Source: Herminiimonas contaminans (GTDB lineage Bacteria; Pseudomonadota; Gammaproteobacteria; Burkholderiales; Burkholderiaceae_D). From it: a stretch of DNA of 64,000 nucleotides. The translations under genes and the position numbers were made by a program. The stretch is taken from positions 372,001 through 436,000 of the forward strand of contig NZ_JADOEL010000002.1 in assembly GCF_015645465.1 (NCBI RefSeq). The letters are read 5' to 3'. The notes below the pieces were generated by a model, which had not been told where the DNA came from, did not search any database, and worked only from the letters and a program-made list of their open reading frames with translations. Shown here piece after piece: positions 10,063-18,829 of this stretch (the stretch's first letter is position 1; each line of letters opens with the position of its first letter).

Positions 10063-11051
10063 TTCATTTCCTGATTATGCTGAGACACCGGCTGCAGCGC
10101 GTGCTGCAAACGCTGCCAGCCTGCTTCATCCGCGGGCAAGCCGAGGCGCACGCCATGTGAAAAAATCCTGATCCAAATCCCGTGCTGCGCCATCTGTTCG
10201 GCAAACTGCGCCGGATGCGCATCCTGCCAATACTGAAACAAGGCAGTACCATGCGATTGCTTGCCATGTGCCGCCAGCAATTGCTGCAAGCGTGTACCGC
10301 TCTCCTGCAACTGCTTGTGCATGGCTTGCTGCCAGACCGTATCCGACAGAGCAGCAGTTCCTATCTGCTGGGCCGGACCACTGACTGTCCACGGCCCCAG
10401 CACATCCGCCAATTGCTGCAACAAATCTGCATGCGCCGCGACAAAACCCAGACGCAGACCCGCCAGGCCAAAGAACTTGCCTACCGAGCGAAACACGATC
10501 AAACCTGGTTGTCCGGTATAAGCCGCTACGCTTTCCTGCGGCGTCATATCACCAAACGCTTCATCCACGATTAGCCAGCCACCGCGTGCCGCCAGGCGTG
10601 CCGACCATTCCAGCAACACTGGCGGAGCGATACGCGCACCGGTTGGATTATTCGGATTGCAGACCGACATCACATCGCAATGATCGAGCTCGGCTGCCAA
10701 CTGATCGTAGGCCACTTCCCGCACTTCATGCCCGGCCTGACGCCATTGATAGCTATGCTCGGCATAGGAAGGCGCAGCAATCACCACCCTGCTGCGCGCG
10801 CGCAAACGAGGCAGAGCCTGTATTGCCGCCTGGGTACCAGCCACTGGCAACAACTGCGGCGCACCGTAATATGCCTGTGCTGCTTCCAGCAAGGCGGTAC
10901 TCGGCTCGGGCAAGCGATGCCATGCATCGGCGCTCAGCTGCGGTACCGGATAAGCCTGCGGATTAATACCTGTCGACAGATCCAGCCACTCTGCGCGTGG
11001 CCGTCCATAGCGCCTGATCGCATCATGCAGGTTGCCACCGTGCTCAAGCAT
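10059..11051 (-). CDS. cobD: Threonine-phosphate decarboxylase (cobalamin side chain)
   Basis: A 330-residue PLP enzyme of the class I/II aminotransferase fold. It should decarboxylate L-threonine-O-3-phosphate to aminopropanol phosphate, the linker between corrin ring and nucleotide loop. Visible motifs are the N-terminal HGGNLHDAIRRYG, DLSTGINPQAYP, NPNNPTGARI, VDEAFGDM, and the PLP-lysine region SVGKFFGLAGLRLGF. It overlaps cbiB by 8 bases upstream and btuF by 4 bases downstream. Naming follows Salmonella; in Pseudomonas the gene is cobC. Confidence 0.94.
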   Translation of the reverse strand: MLEHGGNLHDAIRRYGRPRAEWLDLSTGINPQAYPVPQLSADAWHRLPEPSTALLEAAQAYYGAPQLLPVAGTQAAIQALPRLRARSRVVIAAPSYAEHSYQWRQAGHEVREVAYDQLAAELDHCDVMSVCNPNNPTGARIAPPVLLEWSARLAARGGWLIVDEAFGDMTPQESVAAYTGQPGLIVFRSVGKFFGLAGLRLGFVAAHADLLQQLADVLGPWTVSGPAQQIGTAALSDTVWQQAMHKQLQESGTRLQQLLAAHGKQSHGTALFQYWQDAHPAQFAEQMAQHGIWIRIFSHGVRLGLPADEAGWQRLQHALQPVSQHNQEMK

Positions 11052-11997
11052 AGATCACTCCTGCGATACAGATCAGCAGCAGCCACAGTGCCGTCGTCAT
11101 ACGCACCAGACGCCATGCACGTGCGATATCTTTACCTGCAGCCAGGGGGCCAGTACCCAGCGGTGGGCGGTTTTCCACTTCACCGTCATAAATCGCAGCG
11201 CCACCGAGCGAAATACCCAAAGCACCGGCACCGGCAGACATGACTGGCCCCGCATTCGGGCTGGACCAGGCTGGTGCCTGCGCACGCCAGCATAGCCAGG
11301 CTTGTTTCGTATTGCCGAGTACGGCATAAGACAGTGCCGTCAGGCGCGCCGGTATGAAATTCAACACGTCATCGATGCGTGCCGCGACCCGACCAAATTC
11401 GTTATAGCGTGGTGTGCGGTAACCCCACATCGCATCCAGTGTGTTTGCAAGACGAAACAAAACCACGCCAGGGCCACCCGCCACGGCAAACCAGAACAAG
11501 GTGCCGAACACCGCGTCATTACCGTTTTCCAGCAGGGACTCGACCCCGGCTTTTGCGAGGTCGGCTTCTTCCGCTTGCCGCGTATCGCGACTGACGATGC
11601 GGGCTGTCAACAAACGTGCTTGTGGCAAATCACCATCCATCAGGGCATGTGCTATCGGCAAGGTATGGTCGCGCAGGCTGCGCAAACCAAGGCTGAAGTA
11701 CAGCAGCAAAGCGTGCACGCCGAGGGCAAGCAAGGCATCGAATTGCGCCAGCCAGAAAGTCAGTATCCATGCCAGTAAAACGAAAGGCAGGACCACCAGC
11801 ATCCACGCCAGTGCACCACGTGCAATACGTACGATAGGTGCACCCGAGCCACTATTGAGTTTCTTCTCCGTGCGTATAGCCAAATTGCCGAAGCCAACCA
11901 GCGGATGCCAGCGCGTCGCTTCACCCAGGCGCATGTCCAGCAATACGCCCAGCAACATCAGGATGGCAATCACGCCGCAAGACAAACCGAACAACAT
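11044..11997 (-). CDS. cbiB: Adenosylcobinamide-phosphate synthase (CbiB)
   Basis: A 317-residue multi-spanning inner-membrane enzyme that joins aminopropanol phosphate to adenosylcobyric acid. The family signature is clear: HPLVGFGNLAIRTEKKLN near residue 31, DTRQAEEADLAKAGVESLLENGNDAVFGTLFWF in the middle, and FIPARLTALSYAVLG. Several hydrophobic segments fit 4-5 membrane spans. It acts together with the PLP enzyme encoded next in the operon, with which it overlaps by 8 bases. It is cobD in Pseudomonas naming. Confidence 0.95.
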   Translation of the reverse strand: MLFGLSCGVIAILMLLGVLLDMRLGEATRWHPLVGFGNLAIRTEKKLNSGSGAPIVRIARGALAWMLVVLPFVLLAWILTFWLAQFDALLALGVHALLLYFSLGLRSLRDHTLPIAHALMDGDLPQARLLTARIVSRDTRQAEEADLAKAGVESLLENGNDAVFGTLFWFAVAGGPGVVLFRLANTLDAMWGYRTPRYNEFGRVAARIDDVLNFIPARLTALSYAVLGNTKQAWLCWRAQAPAWSSPNAGPVMSAGAGALGISLGGAAIYDGEVENRPPLGTGPLAAGKDIARAWRLVRMTTALWLLLICIAGVIYA

Positions 11998-11998
11998 C

Positions 11999-12547
11999 TC
12001 AGCCCTTCAGACTCAGCGGCAAACCAGCCACTACCAGTACTGCACGGTCACAGGTCGCCGCTGCGGCCTGATTCAGCCGACCTGCTTCATCAACGAACCA
12101 GCGCGATATCGCCCCTTGCGGCACGATGCCCTGCCCGACTTCATTGGTAACCAGGATCACATCACCCGGTGCCTGTGCCAGCGCTTGCAGGAAAGCGGCA
12201 CGCTGCTCGGTGAACGCAGCCGGGGCATCTATCGCACCTACCTCGGGGAATTCTTTAAGCTCGGAAAACAGCAGATTCGACAGCCAGACCGTCAGGCAAT
12301 CAACCAGCAAGAGATTGTCGGCACGACTGTATTTTTCTATGACAGCGCCCAGTGCCAGCGTTTCTTCCACGGTCTGCCAGTGTCCGTCGCGGCGCGACCT
12401 GTGATGTGCGATACGCTGCTGCATCTCGGCGTCCCCAGCTTGTGCGGTGGCGATATACACCACCGGTTTACCAGATGTCGTCGCCAGCGCTTCCGCATGT
12501 GCGCTCTTGCCGGAACGCGCACCACCTATGACCAGGGTGCGTGTCAT
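11999..12547 (-). CDS. cobU: Adenosylcobinamide kinase / guanylyltransferase
   Basis: A 182-residue bifunctional enzyme that phosphorylates adenosylcobinamide and then transfers GMP to give adenosylcobinamide-GDP. The P-loop GGARSGKS is at residues 8-15. The guanylylated histidine lies in RIAHHRSRR near residue 49. A conserved VDCLTVWLSNLL and VTNEVGQGIVP follow. Start and stop overlap or nearly touch the neighbours: ATGA with cbiA, and a single base before cbiB. It is cobP in Pseudomonas naming. Confidence 0.96.
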   Translation of the reverse strand: MTRTLVIGGARSGKSAHAEALATTSGKPVVYIATAQAGDAEMQQRIAHHRSRRDGHWQTVEETLALGAVIEKYSRADNLLLVDCLTVWLSNLLFSELKEFPEVGAIDAPAAFTEQRAAFLQALAQAPGDVILVTNEVGQGIVPQGAISRWFVDEAGRLNQAAAATCDRAVLVVAGLPLSLKG

Positions 12548-13854
12548 GCTTTTTTCTCCGGCGCAAATATGCGTGCGGTTGCAGCCGGACAGGATGAGAA
12601 GTAAGCGTGGAAATAAGTCGCGGTCAGTGCGCCGCGTTTATACACCGCTTCACCTTGTGCACCGTTGGAACGTTTGACAGTTTGTGACTGCGGCTCGACC
12701 GGGGTGCTCAGCGTCGAGTAATGAAAGGCGTGGCCACGCAACTCGCCGTCTTCGGTCGCCAGCGACTGCATGCCGAGACCCGACAGCTTGCCCTGCATCA
12801 CGACCTCGCCCGGCATCAAACCGACCATAGGCCATTGCTTGCCGTCGGCATCGGTCAGGCTATCTGCGATCACCATCATGCCGCCGCATTCCGCGAGTAT
12901 CGGCATGTCTTGCGCGTAGGCGACGCGCATCGAGTCCTGCCAGTTCTGTGCCGCCGACAAGGTCGCGCAATGCAGCTCCGGATATCCACCCGGGATATAC
13001 ACAGCATCCGCATCAGCCGGTATTGCTTCATCATTCAATGGTGAAAAGAATGTCAGCGTCGCACCTGCTGCGCGCAGGCATTCCAGATTGGCGTGATAAA
13101 CAAAAGCAAAAGCCGCATCACGCGCTATGGCGATTGTTTTACCCGCCAATAACTGTGGTGTACTCGTTGCTGCCAGACTGGCATCCAGCACCACTGGCGG
13201 GATGGCATCCCAGGCCGCCATATCGATCTCGATCTGATCCGCCATTTGATCCAGCACCTGATCGACCTGCGCAATTTCATCCGGCTGTACCAGACCCAGA
13301 TGGCGCTCGGGCAAAGCTTGCGTCTGTTTCGGCAGTGTCGCGAGGATGGGTACATTGCGTATGCCTTGCGTCACCATCTTGGCGTGCGAAGCACTGGCGA
13401 TACGATTAACGATGACGCCTGCCAGCTCGACCGGGCCGTATTGCTGCAAGCCGAGCACGACTGCGCCTACGGTCTGCGCCATCTTGGCCGCATCCAGCAC
13501 CACCACTACCGGCACGCCAAAGGCGCGCGCCAGGTCAGCCGACGATGGATCGCCATCGTACAAACCCATCACGCCTTCGATCAGGACGACGTCAACCTCA
13601 CTCGCCGCCTTGGCCAGCAAGCGACGGCAATCGTCGAGTCCGACCATCCATAAATCGAGCGCATACACTTCGGCTCCGCTAGCGCGCTGCAAGATCATGG
13701 GATCGAGATAATCAGGGCCAGTCTTGAAGACGCGCACCGTTAAACCCTGGCGTATCAGCTTGCGTGCCAGGGCGGCAGTGACCGTAGTCTTGCCCTGCCC
13801 AGACGCGATGCCCGAAATCAGGACGATGCGGGCGGTATGCGCTGTACTACTCAT
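12544..13854 (-). CDS. cbiA: Cobyrinic acid a,c-diamide synthase
   Basis: A 436-residue glutamine-dependent amidase acting on carboxylates a and c of cobyrinic acid. The N-terminal P-loop is SGIASGQGKTTVTAAL. A phosphate-binding region with VIVNRIAS follows. The C-terminal glutamine amidotransferase domain carries the nucleophile cysteine in ILAECGGMMVIA and the late histidine in GHAFHYS. Its presence means the operon starts before adenosylcobinamide, although no ring-building gene is in the window. It is cobB in Pseudomonas naming. Confidence 0.95.
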   Translation of the reverse strand: MSSTAHTARIVLISGIASGQGKTTVTAALARKLIRQGLTVRVFKTGPDYLDPMILQRASGAEVYALDLWMVGLDDCRRLLAKAASEVDVVLIEGVMGLYDGDPSSADLARAFGVPVVVVLDAAKMAQTVGAVVLGLQQYGPVELAGVIVNRIASASHAKMVTQGIRNVPILATLPKQTQALPERHLGLVQPDEIAQVDQVLDQMADQIEIDMAAWDAIPPVVLDASLAATSTPQLLAGKTIAIARDAAFAFVYHANLECLRAAGATLTFFSPLNDEAIPADADAVYIPGGYPELHCATLSAAQNWQDSMRVAYAQDMPILAECGGMMVIADSLTDADGKQWPMVGLMPGEVVMQGKLSGLGMQSLATEDGELRGHAFHYSTLSTPVEPQSQTVKRSNGAQGEAVYKRGALTATYFHAYFSSCPAATARIFAPEKKA

Positions 13855-14481
13855 CTACCACTCCACGCCCTGTTGCGCGGCAATGCCGTTTGCAAACGCA
13901 TGCTTGATCGGCTGCATCTCGGTAACGGTATCAGCCACCGCGATCAATTCCGGCGGCACGCCACGACCTGTGATCACAACGTGCTGCATCTCGGGCCGTG
14001 CCTGCAGATCGGCGATCACTTGCTGCACATCCAGGTATTTATATTTCAAGGCGATATTCAATTCGTCCAGCACTACCAGTCCGACAGCCGGATCAGCCAG
14101 CAAGACTTGTGCGCGCTGCCATGCCTTCTCGGCATTGGCGACATCCCGTTCGCGGTTCTGCGTTTCCCAGGTATAGCCTTCACCCATGACGTGGAAACTG
14201 ATTTCATCGGGGAAGCGACGGAAGAAATTCTCTTCGCCAGTAGCGATTGCACCTTTGATAAATTGCACCACGCCTACCTTCATGCCATGACCCAGCGCAC
14301 GCGCTGCCATGCCGAAGGCGCTGGAGCTTTTGCCTTTGCCATTGCCGCAGGTAATCACGACTACACCTGCATTGCGTTTGGCGGCTTCTATCTTCTTATC
14401 GACGACTTCTTTCTTGCGCGCCATGCGCGCATTGTGTCGTTCGTTCAAGCCATCAGCGTCGTTAATCTTTTCTTCACTCAT
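13855..14481 (-). CDS. btuR: Cob(I)yrinic acid a,c-diamide adenosyltransferase
   Basis: A 208-residue CobA/CobO/BtuR-type enzyme that attaches the 5'-deoxyadenosyl group to cob(I)alamin precursors. The P-loop-like GNGKGKSSSAFG and the family phrase VGVVQFIKGA are visible, along with VVLDELNIALKYKYLD and VITGRGVPPELI. The start at 14481 is chosen for the GAGGAAG ribosome binding site just upstream. It overlaps btuD by 8 bases. Also known as cobO. Confidence 0.95.
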   Translation of the reverse strand: MSEEKINDADGLNERHNARMARKKEVVDKKIEAAKRNAGVVVITCGNGKGKSSSAFGMAARALGHGMKVGVVQFIKGAIATGEENFFRRFPDEISFHVMGEGYTWETQNRERDVANAEKAWQRAQVLLADPAVGLVVLDELNIALKYKYLDVQQVIADLQARPEMQHVVITGRGVPPELIAVADTVTEMQPIKHAFANGIAAQQGVEW

Positions 14482-15247
14482 TTTCTTCCTCAACTGCCAG
14501 GTAAATTGTGCGCTTGCCGTGTTTGACGATCTCGATCGGATGGCCGAGGCATACACTCAACAGCGATGCCTGCATTACTTCATCGACCGGGCCAGCATGC
14601 CAACGGCCATCACCCATCAAAAGCAAAGCATGGGTGGCGACGCTATGTGCCAGATTCAAATCATGGCTGACCATCACCACTGCCTTTTGCTGCTCCCGGC
14701 ACAGCTTCGACAACAAAGCCATCACGCTGACCTGGTGCGCCAGATCGAGTGCACTGGTCGGCTCATCCAGCAGCATCAAAGGCGCATCTTGCGCCAGCAC
14801 CGCAGCGATCGCCACGCGCTGCCTCTCGCCGCCGGACAAGGAGCGCACATCGCGCTCTGCCAGCATATCGGCATCCATGGTCTGCAGCGCTGCATGAGCG
14901 GCGACATAATCTGCCTCCGACTCCCAGTACGCTGACTCATGGTAAGGATGACGCGCCGTCAATACGGTTTCGATCACCCGATAACCAAAAGCATCACTAC
15001 GCCCTTGTGGCAAATAGGAACGCTCACGCGCCAGATCCTGCAAAGACCATTTGGCCAAGGCACGGCCATGCAACTCTAGCTCGCCACCATCCGCGTCGCG
15101 CAAACCAACCAAGGTGCGCAACAAGGTGCTTTTACCCGCGCCGTTACGGCCGATAACGCACCAGCACTCGCCCGGCCCTACCTGCCACTGCAGGCCGTCC
15201 ACCAGGACGCGATCGGCTATGCTTAATTTGAGATTGATGGTTTTCAT
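14474..15247 (-). CDS. btuD: Cobalamin ABC transporter ATP-binding protein
   Basis: A 257-residue ABC ATPase. Walker A is GRNGAGKST (about residues 33-41), the signature is LSGGERQRV, Walker B is LMLLDEPTSALD, and the switch histidine is in MVSHDLNLA. FecE/BtuD-type ATPases pair with FecCD permeases such as the upstream btuC product. The start overlaps the btuC stop by one base (TGATG), a mark of coupled translation. Confidence 0.93.
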   Translation of the reverse strand: MKTINLKLSIADRVLVDGLQWQVGPGECWCVIGRNGAGKSTLLRTLVGLRDADGGELELHGRALAKWSLQDLARERSYLPQGRSDAFGYRVIETVLTARHPYHESAYWESEADYVAAHAALQTMDADMLAERDVRSLSGGERQRVAIAAVLAQDAPLMLLDEPTSALDLAHQVSVMALLSKLCREQQKAVVMVSHDLNLAHSVATHALLLMGDGRWHAGPVDEVMQASLLSVCLGHPIEIVKHGKRTIYLAVEEENE

Positions 15248-16296
15248 CAGCGCTTCCTCAACTGATGCAATTGCAGCAGGAATACAGGCACACCGATAAT
15301 GGCGGTAATCACACCGACCGGCAGCTGCTGCGGCGCGACGATGGTGCGGGCCAGCGTATCCGCCAGCACCAGGAAGGTCCCACCCACCAATGTGGCGGCA
15401 GGCAACAACAAACGGTGATCCGGCCCAAGCACGAAGCGACAGGCATGCGGCACGATCAACCCAACAAAACCTATGCTACCGGCGTTGCTCACAGCGCTGG
15501 CTGTCAACAAGGCGGAACATACAAACAAACCGGCGCGAAAGCGCGCCACATTAATACCAAGGGTGGAAGCGGCTTCCGCGTGCAAGGCAATCACATTAAT
15601 CGCACGCGCGGCGCGTACCGCAAACAGGATGGCCATAGCCAAAACGATCCAGGGCACCCAACGGAACTGGGTACCGGACAAATCCCCGATCAGCCAAAAC
15701 ACCATGCCACGCAAACGATTGTCCGGCGCAATCGACAACATCAACGTCACCAGCGCGCCACAACCCGAAGCCAGGATCACGCCTGTCAACAGCAACAAAG
15801 GCGCACTGCCATCCGAGCCAGCCGCACCGCGCAGATCGCGTCGTGCCAGCAAAAATAAAATCAGCGATACAGCAATCGCGCCGCCAAAGGCCGCCACATC
15901 AATCACCCATGCTACGGTGCAGATCAGCATCGCAGCCAAAGCGCCCACTGCCGCACCACCCGACACGCCCAGCACATAAGGCTCGGCCAAAGGATTACGC
16001 AACAAGGCTTGCATCATCACACCAGCCAGGGTCAGGCTCGCGCCCGTCACAAACGCGGACAGTGCGCGACTCAGGCGCAGCTCAACCAGCGTCGCCGCCA
16101 TGGTGTCAGCGCTACCGCGCAACAATTCGCGCATCGCACTAGCGATATCGCCCAATGACAAAGTGACAGAACCCATTACGCCTGCCACCACAAAACTCAG
16201 CAAAGCCAACACAAACAAAACAGACAACACCGTCCACGCGCGCGTCCGCCCCTGCAACGCAGCTACATGCATGCTTTTATTCACTACCGTACTCAT
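15247..16296 (-). CDS. btuC: Cobalamin ABC transporter permease
   Basis: A 349-residue FecCD/BtuC-family permease with about ten hydrophobic segments. Family motifs are RLSRALSAFVTGASLTLAGVMMQALLRNPLAEPYVLG and the C-terminal GSIGFVGLIVPHACRF. It forms the inner-membrane channel with BtuD and takes cobalamin from BtuF. A 108-base gap with a large hairpin separates it from the upstream receptor gene. Confidence 0.93.
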   Translation of the reverse strand: MSTVVNKSMHVAALQGRTRAWTVLSVLFVLALLSFVVAGVMGSVTLSLGDIASAMRELLRGSADTMAATLVELRLSRALSAFVTGASLTLAGVMMQALLRNPLAEPYVLGVSGGAAVGALAAMLICTVAWVIDVAAFGGAIAVSLILFLLARRDLRGAAGSDGSAPLLLLTGVILASGCGALVTLMLSIAPDNRLRGMVFWLIGDLSGTQFRWVPWIVLAMAILFAVRAARAINVIALHAEAASTLGINVARFRAGLFVCSALLTASAVSNAGSIGFVGLIVPHACRFVLGPDHRLLLPAATLVGGTFLVLADTLARTIVAPQQLPVGVITAIIGVPVFLLQLHQLRKR

Positions 16297-16329
16297 GGAC
16301 GCAACGACATTCGGACTTCCTCATAGAAC

Positions 16330-16375
16330 TTGCGCATGCATGTCCGGATAAACCACTCCGGGCATGCATGCGCAA
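16330..16375 (-). other. Strong 18-bp hairpin between btuB and btuC
   Basis: Bases 16330-16347 pair with 16358-16375 around a 10-base loop. The outer 13 bp (TTGCGCATGCATG and its complement) are perfect and the inner part has one G-T wobble. No T-run follows on the minus strand, so it is not a standard terminator. Its place after the receptor gene suggests a partial stop or a block against 3' decay that lets the receptor be made in excess over the enzymes. Confidence 0.65.
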
Positions 16376-16404
16376 TCTTGCAACAGACGCTATTTTACTG
16401 ATGC

Positions 16405-18321
16405 TTATTTAAAACCGTAGCGTACGCCTACAAAAACGTTGGAACCAGCGGTGTTATAACCGAGAGCCTGTTCGTAGCTCTTGTCGAATACGTTGTTCCA
16501 GCGACCAAACAGTTGCCAGTCATTATTCAGGTCATATGTCGCATGCAGGTTCAACAATGCATAGCCACCAAGACGATTCACCTGCTTCTCCGCGTCATAG
16601 CGATAGCCGGAGTAGATGATATCGAAACCTGATTTGAACGCATTGTAAGTATGACTCATGCCCAACGTGCCGTGATATCTGGAGCGACGCGCGATCAAGG
16701 TATCCGTCATTTCATCGCGAGGATCCTGTACATCAAGCGAACTATACAGTCTGTAGTTGCCGATCTTAGTACCGACCTCAACCGAAACACCTTTCAATAC
16801 AGCACGATTGATGTTGTAGGTACAGCTGCCAGGCGCACCGTTCGCACATGCTTGTACCGCCAGCATGTCGGTCAGACGGTTTTGATAATAGACCGCGCTG
16901 GCATTCGATACGCCGTTATCGTAGTACAGACCGATCTCAGCATTCTTGCCTTTTTCCGGCTTGGCGTCAGGATTGCCATATGTAGGGTTGCCCGCATACG
17001 CATAGTACAAATCGTTATACGTCGGCGCACGGAAGCTGGTGGAAACACTACCATTGACGCGCAAATCCTTGCTCAAACGATAACCGTAACCCAAACCACC
17101 GGTCACTTTCGAGCCGTATACCGAACTGTCGTCATAGCGCACACTGGCACTACCCAGATGGTCGCCACGATTGGCCTGGTATGCGAGCGCCAGAGAATTC
17201 GTGCTGCGGCTGCGATTTTGCAGTGCCTGGCCACTATTCACAACGCTTTCTTCACGACGTTCCAGCAACACCTGCAGCAAGTCTTTGCCCAGCTTCAAAT
17301 CATTTTGCCAGCTGAACTGATCCTGCTTGGAATTATTGATATCCGGTTTGGCCTTAGTGAAAGATTGCTGCTTGGTATAGGAGCGAGACACTTGCACCAA
17401 GCTGGTCCAGACCGAGTTGATTTGATTACGCGAATATGCCGAATAAATATCTACTTCGCTGACGATATACGGATTAAACGCAGGTACACCTGTGCCCGAA
17501 TCGTACTTGGCATTGTTGCGGCTGTTTAAAATCGTGGCGCCCAGCTCTTGACCCCGTGCCAGCTCCCAGGAGACCTGGCCATTTACACTCATCTTGTCAT
17601 AGCCATCTTTGTCCTGATCATACTTGCTGGTCTTCTTGGCAGCCGGGTCATACACAACCGCAGGACGGGAAGAAAATCCCCTAGCCTGTTCCTGAGCAGC
17701 GTTAAAAGAGTAACGAATCGGATGATCGCCTTCGGTAGAACCGGAGATACCCGCTGTGTAGACACGCTCACCATATGTTCCCGCACCAGCAGAGAAACTA
17801 GGCCGCGGAGCACCACTACCCTTTTTCGTAAAGACCTGAATCACGCCACCGACAGCATCAGCACCGTAAAAAGTGCTTAATGGGCCAAACACGATTTCAA
17901 TACGTTCAATCTGGGACAACGGAACTGCTGACCATGTAGGGCTGCCCGAGGTAGCAGAAACACTGCGCACACCGTCTATCAACAATATCGATTGCTTGGC
18001 ATTGGCACCACGGATATACACGTCTGCATCGTTACCGGCACCGCCGTTTTTCTTTGCTTCTATGCTGCGCTTGGTTTGCAACAATTCGATCAGTGATGTT
18101 TGCCCCGATTCTGCAATTTCTTCTGCGGTGATGACAAGGTTATCAGCCAGCACATCGCCGACCTTTTGTGCGGTACGAGATGCAGTCACCAAAACCGGTT
18201 GCAAGGAATGATCGGAAGCAGTTTGCGCAAAACTCAAAGGAGAAAATGCAGCGGAAACGGACAAGGCAATAGCCAGCGGCGGGAACGCCACGGTGGCGCG
18301 CCGTAAAACAGATGAGCTCAT
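16405..18321 (-). CDS. btuB: TonB-dependent cobalamin receptor
   Basis: A 638-residue outer-membrane receptor. A signal peptide runs to about residue 32 (LSFAQ). The TonB-box-like segment is LQPVLVTASR, and the plug domain spans about 45-170 (VYIRGANAKQSILLIDGVR). The rest is a beta-barrel. The end is RYGFK, with one lysine after the usual terminal Phe. It lies directly behind a cobalamin riboswitch and heads the operon for B12 uptake and assembly, so cobalamin or cobinamide uptake is well supported. The ATG at 18321 has only a weak ribosome binding site. Confidence 0.93.
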   Translation of the reverse strand: MSSSVLRRATVAFPPLAIALSVSAAFSPLSFAQTASDHSLQPVLVTASRTAQKVGDVLADNLVITAEEIAESGQTSLIELLQTKRSIEAKKNGGAGNDADVYIRGANAKQSILLIDGVRSVSATSGSPTWSAVPLSQIERIEIVFGPLSTFYGADAVGGVIQVFTKKGSGAPRPSFSAGAGTYGERVYTAGISGSTEGDHPIRYSFNAAQEQARGFSSRPAVVYDPAAKKTSKYDQDKDGYDKMSVNGQVSWELARGQELGATILNSRNNAKYDSGTGVPAFNPYIVSEVDIYSAYSRNQINSVWTSLVQVSRSYTKQQSFTKAKPDINNSKQDQFSWQNDLKLGKDLLQVLLERREESVVNSGQALQNRSRSTNSLALAYQANRGDHLGSASVRYDDSSVYGSKVTGGLGYGYRLSKDLRVNGSVSTSFRAPTYNDLYYAYAGNPTYGNPDAKPEKGKNAEIGLYYDNGVSNASAVYYQNRLTDMLAVQACANGAPGSCTYNINRAVLKGVSVEVGTKIGNYRLYSSLDVQDPRDEMTDTLIARRSRYHGTLGMSHTYNAFKSGFDIIYSGYRYDAEKQVNRLGGYALLNLHATYDLNNDWQLFGRWNNVFDKSYEQALGYNTAGSNVFVGVRYGFK

Positions 18322-18330
18322 GATTACTTT

Positions 18331-18368
18331 TCATAGAAACAGCATCCAGCCCACCTCCCCGCAGGCTG
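18331..18368 (-). promoter_or_regulatory. btuB riboswitch expression platform: SD in hairpin loop and micro-ORF
   Basis: A 5-bp stem (18364-18368 with 18347-18351) encloses a 12-base loop that contains GGGGAGG at 18354-18360. Eight bases later the minus strand reads ATG CTG TTT CTA TGA (18345-18331), a 4-codon micro-ORF. The stop is 9 bases before the btuB ATG, in the same frame. The loop GCGGGG can pair with CCCCGC in the aptamer, as expected for the L5-L13 kissing loop of cobalamin riboswitches. Translation of btuB probably depends on this SD through coupling. Confidence 0.6.
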
Positions 18369-18449
18369 AATTGAAAAGAAATACCGGAACCGACTTAACG
18401 ACCGAAACAGACAGGAAGCAGCACCAGGCCGCACATGAACGAATCGCGT

Positions 18450-18469
18450 CGCGAACATCCCCGTTCGCG
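18450..18469 (-). other. Linker hairpin of the btuB leader
   Basis: CGCGAAC at 18450-18456 and GTTCGCG at 18463-18469 form a perfect 7-bp stem with a 6-base loop between the aptamer and the expression platform. The other B12 leader has a different hairpin at the matching place. Confidence 0.4.
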
Positions 18470-18477
18470 GCATTTCC

Positions 18478-18672
18478 ACCTGTCCTGGCCGGTATCCGGG
18501 CTAGCAAGCACGAGCGTCTCACCTTCCCATGCACATGGCACAGTGGTGTGAGAGACGATCTGTCATCGAAAGTGACGCTTGATTACCGTTGCGGGGGCAG
18601 CACACGTTAGCCTGAGGCCTCGTGTTTCCCGTTTAACTGCAGACATGAACATGTCCGCGAGCACCAAAACTG
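18478..18672 (-). promoter_or_regulatory. Cobalamin (B12) riboswitch aptamer upstream of btuB
   Basis: Read on the minus strand the conserved elements appear in order: TTTTGGTGC, CGGGAA, the core TGCTGCCCCCGCAACGGTAA, CCACTG, GGGAAGGTGAG, and the B12 box AGCCCGGATACCGGCC at about 18487-18502. This is the full cobalamin riboswitch pattern. When B12 binds, the family represses downstream receptor synthesis. It should control btuB and, to some degree, the whole cob operon. Confidence 0.95.
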
Positions 18673-18761
18673 GCGTCATTGTAAGGCCCATGCGGGTGAG
18701 CCGCAACTTTGGAGGTGATTTAGCTGGTGTGGCGTTCTATTTGTGCAACATCAACGCAAGC

Positions 18762-18803
18762 AAAAAAATACCTGCCACCCTGAATTTCTCAAGGTTGCAG
18801 GTA
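18762..18803 (-). terminator. Intrinsic terminator of the second receptor gene
   Basis: Bases 18793-18803 pair with 18769-18779 (10 of 11 bp) and the minus strand continues into seven Ts at 18768-18762. It ends the transcript of the receptor gene at 18830-20794 and separates it from the btuB leader. Confidence 0.85.
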
Positions 18804-18829
18804 TAGGTACGTCACGAGGTAAAAATTAC

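Noticed and set aside
14749-16142. Arg/Pro/Ala-rich plus-strand frames opposite btuC and btuD
   Set aside because: They are shadows of the GC-skewed codons of the transporter genes.
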